Assembly (NCBI GenBank): GCA_030428345.1
Contig: JAUIBM010000053.1
Coordinates: forward strand, 1-10,355
Source of the DNA: Alphaproteobacteria bacterium
GTDB taxonomy: Bacteria > Pseudomonadota > Alphaproteobacteria > Rhizobiales > Rhizobiaceae
Length of the DNA stretch: 10,355 nucleotides
Direction: 5' to 3'
How positions within the stretch are numbered: position 1 is the first letter of the stretch; every line of letters starts with the position of its first letter. Made by a program: the position numbers and the translations under genes. The notes beneath the pieces are model-generated. The model made no database searches. It saw only the letters and a program-made list of their open reading frames with translations, and was not told the origin of the DNA. This document shows positions 5,615-10,355 of the stretch, piece by piece.

Positions 5615-6040
5615 ATGCCAAACCAGACCCTGCAACGCCCAGTGACCGGAGCCTCCGTCGCCGTCTTCAGGGATGATTCGGTGTTGCTGATCCAGCGCGG
5701 CCGCGAACCCTATCTGGGCTACTGGACGCTGCCGGGCGGCACGCAAGAGCTGGGTGAGACGCTGGGGCAGGCGGCGCGGCGCGAATTGCTGGAAGAGACC
5801 GGACTTCGGGCCGCAAGACTGGAATTGGCCGAGATATTCGAGCCGATCCTGCGCGACGCCGATGGTGGGGTTCAGCGGCATTTCGTGCTCGCCGTGCATG
5901 TCTGCCGCGAGTTCGAGGGCGAGGCGGCGGCCGGGGACGACGCCGCCGCCCTGCGATGGTGCGGCCTCGACCGTCTGGCGGGCCAACGCATGACGCCCGG
6001 CACCGCCGAAATCATTCTGCGCATATCCGCGCGGCAATAA
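5615..6040 (+). CDS. NUDIX hydrolase
   Basis: The 141-residue single-domain NUDIX protein hydrolyses a nucleoside diphosphate linked to another moiety. The full Nudix box is visible from G42 to L64: G42, E48, then REL-x-EE-x-G (R56, E57, E60, E61, G63). PYLGYWTLPGG precedes it as in typical ADP-ribose/(d)NTP pyrophosphatases. Substrate cannot be assigned. An in-frame stop at 5591 and the absence of other starts fix the ATG at 5615, although the Shine-Dalgarno sequence is weak. It is divergent from the SRAP gene. The TIGR02301 gene follows after 73 bp, containing a candidate promoter, so the two need not be one transcript. Confidence 0.93.
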   Translation: MPNQTLQRPVTGASVAVFRDDSVLLIQRGREPYLGYWTLPGGTQELGETLGQAARRELLEETGLRAARLELAEIFEPILRDADGGVQRHFVLAVHVCREFEGEAAAGDDAAALRWCGLDRLAGQRMTPGTAEIILRISARQ

Positions 6041-6056
6041 CTCTCTCCGACCAACC

Positions 6057-6086
6057 TTGCCGTAGGCGGGCGCACCCCAATATAAG
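6057..6086 (+). promoter_or_regulatory. Candidate sigma-70-type promoter for the TIGR02301 gene
   Basis: TTGCCG at 6057-6062 (within CTTGCC) and ATATAAG at 6080-6086 are separated by 17-18 bases. This resembles the alphaproteobacterial housekeeping pattern CTTGxC / CTATAT. It lies 28 bp upstream of the ATG at 6114, in the gap after the NUDIX gene. It is a sequence match only. Confidence 0.4.
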
Positions 6087-6113
6087 GGCGAAGAAGCGCA
6101 TGGGACGAACCGC

Positions 6114-6566
6114 ATGTCGAAAACCAACCGATTCCCTGCCATTCTCCGGGGACTTGCAGCCGGCATTCTGACGGCGGGATTGGTGTATTCGCCCGCGCTC
6201 GGGCAAACCAAGGCCACGGGAGAAGAGGCGCCGCAATCCGCGCCGAGCGAGCAGGCGACCCTGCCGCCGGCCTATGAGGAGCAGATGCTGCGCCTGTCGG
6301 AAATTCTGGGCTCGCTGCATTATCTGCGCGAATTGTGCAACGCCAAGGAGGGACAGGTCTGGCGCGAGCAAATGGAATCGCTGCTGGAGAAGGAAGAGCC
6401 GACCCAGGCGCGGCGCGAGCATCTGATTTCCCGCTTCAACCACGGTTTTCGCGGGTTCCAGGAAATCTATCGCGAATGCACGCCGGCTGCGGCAGAGGCC
6501 GCCAACCGCTATTTGCGGCAAGGCGCGAGACTGGCGGCGGAAATTCCCAATCGCTATGGGAACTGA
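6114..6566 (+). CDS. TIGR02301 family exported protein
   Basis: The 150-residue protein begins with a cleavable-type signal peptide: basic start (MSKTNRFPAILR), hydrophobic core, and a likely cut after SPALG/Q or nearby at about residue 30. The mature part is helical and charged, with LPPAYEEQMLRLSEILGSLHYLREL (about 51-75), two cysteines (near 77 and 122) that could form a periplasmic disulfide, and a C-terminal RYLRQGARLAAEI segment. These features match TIGR02301, a family of unknown function restricted largely to alphaproteobacteria. It is followed by another exported protein on the same strand after 90 bp, and they may work in the same compartment. Family assignment is from memory of its conserved pattern; function is unknown. 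Confidence 0.85.
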   Translation: MSKTNRFPAILRGLAAGILTAGLVYSPALGQTKATGEEAPQSAPSEQATLPPAYEEQMLRLSEILGSLHYLRELCNAKEGQVWREQMESLLEKEEPTQARREHLISRFNHGFRGFQEIYRECTPAAAEAANRYLRQGARLAAEIPNRYGN

Positions 6567-6656
6567 CCGCTTCGAGCGCGCGTTTGCAGCCGGGGCCGCG
6601 TCTTTGCAGGCGGGACGCCCTTTCGCCGGGAAGCGCACAGGCCTAGGGTTGCACGC

Positions 6657-7544
6657 ATGATAAACACATTCGAATCCGGCATGCGCCTTTTCCCGCTCTC
6701 GACGTTCGCCTTGTCCTTCTGGGCGGCCCTGACGCTGGCGAGCCCTTCAGCACATGCGGGCGAATCCCGCATCCCGCACGCCACCGGCGACCGCTGGCAA
6801 ATGGCGCAGGGCGAGATCGCGCCCGATCCGGCCAAGCCGGACGCCGCAGACGCGCCCGAAGACGCTCAGCCAGAAGACACGAAGCCGGATGAAGCGCAAC
6901 CCGACGAGGCGCAACCTGACGCGGATGCTCCGGATGAGGCCGTTCCGGACGAAGCCGCACCCGCGGATAGCTCAGGCGAAGAAGAAGACGGAGACGGAGA
7001 CGACCATGGCGGGGGCGTGGAGCTTCCGCGCGACGCGGACGGGCATGTGAGCATTCCCGGGGTTCCAGAGTACAAGGCTCCCGAGGTCTTGCACGATCTT
7101 TCGCTGCTGCCGTTTCCGGCGCGGCGCATGCGCGAATTGCTGATCGAGGCCGCCAAGAGCGGCGATATCGAGAAATTGCGGCCCCTGATCGGAACCGGAG
7201 ACAGCGCCACGCAATTGGCGCTCGGCGGCATTGACGGGGACCCGATCGAATATCTCAAGAGCCTCTCGGGCGACCAGCAGGGCTATGAAATCCTGGCGAT
7301 GCTGGAGGAAGTGCTGGAAGCCGGTTTCGTGCGGATCGACGCGGGCTCGGAGGCTGAGCTCTATGTCTGGCCCTATTTCTTCACGACCCCGCTCGCCAAG
7401 CTCACCCCGGCGCAACGCGTCGAGCTCTACAGGCTCGTCACCCATGGCGACTATGAGGACATGAAGGCCTTCGGCGCCTATAACTTCTACCGCACGGCGA
7501 TTACCCCGCAAGGCAAGTGGCAGTTCTTCGTGGCGGGCGACTGA
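6657..7544 (+). CDS. Exported acidic repeat-bearing hypothetical protein
   Basis: The 295-residue protein opens with a signal peptide. The hydrophobic core spans roughly residues 10-30 and ends in SAHA, a good signal peptidase I site; M9 at 6681 is an alternative start that gives a more standard signal peptide. Residues 68-102 are seven acidic pentapeptides (DEAxP type), followed by an Asp/Glu-rich patch (EEEDGDGDD). The C-terminal 175 residues are an ordinary globular domain (PFPARRMRELLIEAAKSGD, VWPYFFTTPL, AYNFYRTAITPQGKWQFFVAGD). I do not recognise the domain, but its composition and position suggest a conserved rhizobial periplasmic protein. ygfZ follows 16 bp after the stop, so the two may be cotranscribed. 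Export is inferred from the signal peptide; the function is not known. Confidence 0.8.
   Translation: MINTFESGMRLFPLSTFALSFWAALTLASPSAHAGESRIPHATGDRWQMAQGEIAPDPAKPDAADAPEDAQPEDTKPDEAQPDEAQPDADAPDEAVPDEAAPADSSGEEEDGDGDDHGGGVELPRDADGHVSIPGVPEYKAPEVLHDLSLLPFPARRMRELLIEAAKSGDIEKLRPLIGTGDSATQLALGGIDGDPIEYLKSLSGDQQGYEILAMLEEVLEAGFVRIDAGSEAELYVWPYFFTTPLAKLTPAQRVELYRLVTHGDYEDMKAFGAYNFYRTAITPQGKWQFFVAGD
6858..6962 (+). repeat. Seven tandem 15-bp repeats encoding acidic pentapeptides
   Basis: Seven in-frame 15-bp units encode EDAQP, EDTKP, DEAQP, DEAQP, DADAP, DEAVP and DEAAP inside the exported acidic protein. The third and fourth units are nearly identical in DNA (GATGAAGCGCAACCC and GACGAGGCGCAACCT), pointing to recent duplication, while the others have diverged. 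Confidence 0.75.
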
Positions 7545-7559
7545 CGGGCTGGACCAGGC

Positions 7560-8438
7560 ATGAGCGCACGCATCGCATCGCTGACCGATCGCCGGCTGCT
7601 TGTCGTTTCCGGCCCGGACGCGGCGCATTTCCTGCACAATATCGTCACCTGCGAAATCGAGGCGTTGCAGCCCGGCAAGGCGTCCTTCGGAGCGCTTCTC
7701 ACGCCGCAGGGCAAGATCCTTTTCGATTTCTTCGTGATCCGCCGCGATGACCGCTTTCTGCTCGATGTCGCCGCCGACAAGGCGGAGGAACTGGCGAAGC
7801 GCCTCGCCTTCTATCGCTTGCGCGCCAGGGTGACGGTCGAGCCCGCCGATCCGCAATGGCGAATATTCGCGGCCTGGGGGGGCGACCAGCCAGGCGGCGG
7901 CGAGACGATCGCCATTGCCGATCCGCGTCTGGCGCAGATGGGATATCGGCTCTATGGCCCGGCTGCTCCCGAGGGCGAAGCGGGCGACTACGACGCCCAT
8001 CGCATCGCCCTCGGCATGCCGCAGGGCGGGCTGGACTACCCCTTTGCGGACACTTTCCCGCACGAGGCGCTGATGGACCAATTCGGCGGCGTCGACTTCG
8101 CCAAAGGCTGCTATGTCGGCCAGGAAGTCGTCTCGCGGATGCAGCACCGCGGCACCGCGCGCAGCAGGGTCGTGATGGTGGAGGGCGACGGCGCGCTGCC
8201 CGCCATCGGAACCGCCATTACCGCCGGCGGCAAGACGGCCGGGACGATGGGCAGTTCGTCCGGTTCGCAGGGTCTGGCGCTGTTGCGGCTCGACCGGGTG
8301 CGGGACGCAACCGAGGCCGGCGGGGCCGTGAAGGCCGGCGATACTTCCGTAGCGGTGAATATCCAGCCCTGGACCGGGTTCGACTGGCCTCAGGATTTAA
8401 GGCTCGCGGCCGCCGGCGAGGCCCCTTCCCTGCTATGA
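7560..8438 (+). CDS. ygfZ: YgfZ/GcvT-domain folate-binding protein
   Basis: YgfZ (COG0354, IbaG57-like) is a tetrahydrofolate-dependent protein that supports maturation or repair of certain iron-sulfur enzymes such as MiaB. The 292-residue product carries the diagnostic motif KGCYVGQE at 182-189 with its reactive cysteine C184, followed by VVSRMQHRG. The N-terminal half (LLVVSGPDAAHFLHNIVT and LTPQGKILFDFFV) matches the GcvT-like folate-binding fold. Length is normal for alphaproteobacterial members. It lies 16 bp after the acidic exported protein gene. Its stop overlaps the stop of the convergent DUF4031 gene by 6 bp, leaving no room for a terminator between them. The ribosome binding site is weak. 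Confidence 0.95.
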   Translation: MSARIASLTDRRLLVVSGPDAAHFLHNIVTCEIEALQPGKASFGALLTPQGKILFDFFVIRRDDRFLLDVAADKAEELAKRLAFYRLRARVTVEPADPQWRIFAAWGGDQPGGGETIAIADPRLAQMGYRLYGPAAPEGEAGDYDAHRIALGMPQGGLDYPFADTFPHEALMDQFGGVDFAKGCYVGQEVVSRMQHRGTARSRVVMVEGDGALPAIGTAITAGGKTAGTMGSSSGSQGLALLRLDRVRDATEAGGAVKAGDTSVAVNIQPWTGFDWPQDLRLAAAGEAPSLL

Positions 8439-8711
8439 GCGCTGCTTGCCGCGCGGCACGCGGATCCGGCGCACGAGCCGGGCCATTTCCGACCGCGAGC
8501 ATGCAACCGCGCCAAGCCTGATCGCCCGGTCGCGCTCGAAGCCGGTCAGATCGTAGTGTGGCGTCGAAGTTTTCGGCGGTCCCTGGTACGAAAGGATGTG
8601 CAGGCCGAGACGGGCGGCGAAGCGATGCAGTTCATCGATGTCCTCCGACACCAGATGGCACCATTTGCGCCCCTTCCAATGCCAGATCGCTGCGTCGACA
8701 TAAACCGTCAT
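8433..8711 (-). CDS. DUF4031 domain protein
   Basis: The 92-residue protein matches DUF4031: MTVYVDAAIW at the start, KWCHLVSEDIDELHRFAARLGL in the middle, HYDLT, and a closing segment of arginine-rich residues (ARLVRRIRVPRGKQR). DUF4031 proteins are small, widespread and uncharacterised. The frame is open to 8759, but family members begin MTVYVD, so the ATG at 8711 is chosen. It is the only minus-strand gene in the right half, converging on ygfZ and diverging from the HD-domain gene. The 172 bp between 8712 and 8883 should hold its promoter and that of the HD gene. Confidence 0.85.
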   Translation of the reverse strand: MTVYVDAAIWHWKGRKWCHLVSEDIDELHRFAARLGLHILSYQGPPKTSTPHYDLTGFERDRAIRLGAVACSRSEMARLVRRIRVPRGKQRS

Positions 8712-8883
8712 GCTGCTTTCGATTGCCGCTTCCCCACGCCTGGGGCAAATGGGCCGCACGGTGTGCGGACGAGGATCGTTTCAATGTCGATGCGCGGTCG
8801 ACATCTGGGCGAAGCGGACTTCCTTCGCTTGCCGCCGCGCAGTCTTCGCGCCAAAAAGGCGGGGAAACAAGACTTCGGAGAAT

Positions 8884-9477
8884 CATGGCCCCCGCCCCGT
8901 CCTGATCGACCCCTCGCCGCTTGATGTCGAGATCGAGGACATCGCCCATGGCCTGGCCCGGGTGGCGCGCTGGAACGGCCAGACGCGCGGCGAGCACGCT
9001 TTTTCCGTGGCCCAGCATTCGCTTCTGGTGCTGCATGTCACCAGATTGCTGGCGCCTGCGGCCCCGCCGGACAAATTGCTGATTGCGCTTCTGCATGACG
9101 CCCCGGAATATGTGGTGGGCGACATGATATCGCCGTTCAAGGCGGTGATCGGCGGCGACTACAAGAGCGTCGAGGAGCGCCTGCTGGCGGCGATCCACCT
9201 GCGCTTTGCCCTGCCGGCGCGCGCACCGGCCGACTGGAAGAGAACCGTGAAGCGAGCCGACGCCATTTCCGCCTATTTCGAAGCGACGCGCCTTGCCGGG
9301 TTCGAGGAAGGCGAGGCCGTGAAGTTTTTCGGCCGGCCTGCCGGCGTCCTCCCCCCCGCCAGCCTGCTCGAACCCCTGCCGCCGCGCGAGGCGCAATTGC
9401 GCTTCCTCCAGGGCTTCCGCCATCTGGAGCGCGAACGCCAGGCCCGGACCGCGTCCGCTTCCGACAAGGGCGGGTGA
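8884..9477 (+). CDS. HD-domain phosphohydrolase (YfbR-like), start apparently frameshifted
   Basis: Coordinates mark the credible coding extent. The protein is an HD-superfamily metal-dependent phosphohydrolase related to YfbR-type 5'-nucleotidases, with family landmarks PSPLDVEIEDIAHGLARV, GEHAFSVAQHSLLV, the HD pair in LLIALLHDAPEYVVGD and a distal Asp in VKRADAIS. Members dephosphorylate (deoxy)nucleoside monophosphates; the exact substrate is unknown. The frame is open upstream to 8710, but in-frame starts there (ATG 8710, ATG 8749, GTG 8761) precede Cys- and Arg-rich non-coding-like sequence, and the first coincides with the DUF4031 start on the other strand. An ATG at 8885 with CGGAG upstream is one frame off; one additional C in the run at 8888-8894 would give MAPRPVLIDPSP in frame. 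The NadQ-like gene starts 6 bp after the stop. Confidence 0.85.
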   Translation, partial: HGPRPVLIDPSPLDVEIEDIAHGLARVARWNGQTRGEHAFSVAQHSLLVLHVTRLLAPAAPPDKLLIALLHDAPEYVVGDMISPFKAVIGGDYKSVEERLLAAIHLRFALPARAPADWKRTVKRADAISAYFEATRLAGFEEGEAVKFFGRPAGVLPPASLLEPLPPREAQLRFLQGFRHLERERQARTASASDKGG

Positions 9478-9483
9478 CAAGGG

Positions 9484-10355
9484 ATGACCCAAGGCCCGCA
9501 AAAGCTCGGCATCGTCCTCAACGCCGCGATCGTGGCGGTCATCGACGCCAGCCCCTGCATCCTGCGGGTTCCGGGCAGCGACCGGGAAATCGCCGACGCA
9601 CTGCCTTGGGGGCCCTTCGACCCCCGCATTCACCGGACCATGGACATTGGCCTGCGGGGCTGGGTGGAGGAGCAGACCGGCCTCACGCTGGGCTATGTCG
9701 AGCAGCTCTATACCTTCGGCGATCGCGGCAGGCACCGCTCTGCCGAGGACGAGGCGCCGGACGTGGTCTCGGTCGGCTATCTGGCGCTCACCAGGGCGCA
9801 GGCCGAGCAGGTTTCGGCCATACGCCTGGCGGGCGCCAGCTTTCGCAACTGGTACGCCTTCCTGCCATGGGAGGATTGGCGCGACGGCAGGCCGCCCATG
9901 CTGGACGAGACGATCATTCCCGCATTGCGCGACTGGGCGCAGGAAGCCGAGCGGCATGCGGGAGAAAGCCGCGGCATGCGGCCTTCGGTGCGCGTGCGCA
10001 TCGCATTCGGCCTCGAGGAGACGCATTGGGACGAGGAGCGCGTGCTTGACCGCTACGAACTGATGTATTCGGCGGGGCTGGTGCGCGAAAGCGTGCGCGA
10101 CGGCCGCTACAGCAAGCAGAGCGTCGCCGCCCACACCGGCGCGCCGATGGAGCACGATCATCGCCGTATCCTGGCGACCGCGATTTCCCGTTTGCGCGCC
10201 AAGCTGAAATACCGGCCGGTGGTCTTCGAACTCACACCGGAACGCTTCACGCTGTTTCAGCTTCAGCAGATAATCGAATCCATTGTCGGCGCGCTGCTGC
10301 ACAAGCAGAATTTCCGGCGCGCGCTGGACAGGTCCGGTCTGATCGAAGGTACGGG
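9484..10355 (+). CDS. nadQ: NadQ-like regulator of NAD metabolism (NUDIX fold plus winged helix), 3' end missing
   Basis: The first 290 codons are in the window and the frame is open to the edge. The N-terminal half has a NUDIX-like fold (COG4111) with a degenerate Nudix box: GLRGWVEEQTGLTLG keeps the EE pair but lacks the REL glutamate and the upstream GG-x5-E glycine/glutamate set, so catalysis is unlikely. The segment DRYELMYSAGLVRES links to a C-terminal winged-helix region (TPERFTLFQLQQIIE, HKQNFRRAL) as in NrtR-type repressors. Regulators of this family in alphaproteobacteria (NadQ) are described as controlling NAD synthesis genes such as nadABC; that symbol is assigned from family recognition. 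An in-frame stop at 9475 fixes the ATG at 9484. It probably forms a transcription unit with the HD gene. A nadA-type gene would be expected near, beyond the window. Confidence 0.85.
   Translation, partial: MTQGPQKLGIVLNAAIVAVIDASPCILRVPGSDREIADALPWGPFDPRIHRTMDIGLRGWVEEQTGLTLGYVEQLYTFGDRGRHRSAEDEAPDVVSVGYLALTRAQAEQVSAIRLAGASFRNWYAFLPWEDWRDGRPPMLDETIIPALRDWAQEAERHAGESRGMRPSVRVRIAFGLEETHWDEERVLDRYELMYSAGLVRESVRDGRYSKQSVAAHTGAPMEHDHRRILATAISRLRAKLKYRPVVFELTPERFTLFQLQQIIESIVGALLHKQNFRRALDRSGLIEGT

Noticed and set aside
6972..8147. A 391-codon open frame on the minus strand opposite the acidic protein and ygfZ
   Set aside because: It mirrors the codon bias of ygfZ and of the acidic protein gene and shows no domain of its own.
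8632..10302. A 556-codon open frame on the minus strand opposite the HD and NadQ-like genes
   Set aside because: It is antisense to two well-supported genes, has no recognisable domain and is rich in His, Arg, Gly and Ala. Long antisense frames are expected in GC-rich DNA with strong third-position bias.

Overview
The window is chromosomal DNA from a GC-rich alphaproteobacterium, most likely of the order Hyphomicrobiales (Rhizobiales). This rests on gene families (a TIGR02301 protein, a COG4111/NadQ-type NAD regulator, a rhizobial-type YgfZ), on G/C-rich third codon positions, and on a palindromic intergenic repeat of the kind scattered through rhizobial genomes. The genus is inference. No CRISPR array, rRNA, tRNA, phage gene or conventional transposase was seen.

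Left part, 1-3536, all on the minus strand. Read in transcription order it holds cysS (cysteinyl-tRNA synthetase), a VOC/glyoxalase-fold protein overlapping by ATGA a GFA-domain zinc protein (GFA2), a DUF559 Vsr-like nuclease gene, a second GFA protein (GFA1), and the start of a small membrane protein that runs off the window. The DUF559 gene is bracketed by two inverted 49-bp palindromic repeats (571-619 and 1007-1055). They differ at only four bases, and those four form two compensatory base-pair swaps in a hairpin stem. The unit looks like a discrete cassette dropped between two GFA paralogs, and it appears to have replaced the native start of GFA1. This is the most unusual structure in the window.

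Middle part, 3537-5614. A 455-bp gap without a recognisable gene is followed by a 61-codon plus-strand gene that converges on and overlaps lysE (amino-acid exporter). On the minus strand lysE is coupled through TGATG to an SRAP-domain gene (YedK/HMCES family, abasic-site DNA-protein crosslink repair). That protein ends in QPDLF, which resembles a beta-clamp binding motif.

Right part, 5615-10355, mostly plus strand: a NUDIX hydrolase, a TIGR02301 exported protein, an exported acidic protein with seven pentapeptide repeats, ygfZ, a convergent DUF4031 gene on the minus strand, an HD-domain (YfbR-like) phosphohydrolase whose natural start seems broken by a one-base loss in a C run, and a NadQ-like regulator that continues past the right edge. 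Nucleotide-metabolism and housekeeping functions dominate this half. The HD and NadQ-like genes lie 6 bp apart and are probably cotranscribed.
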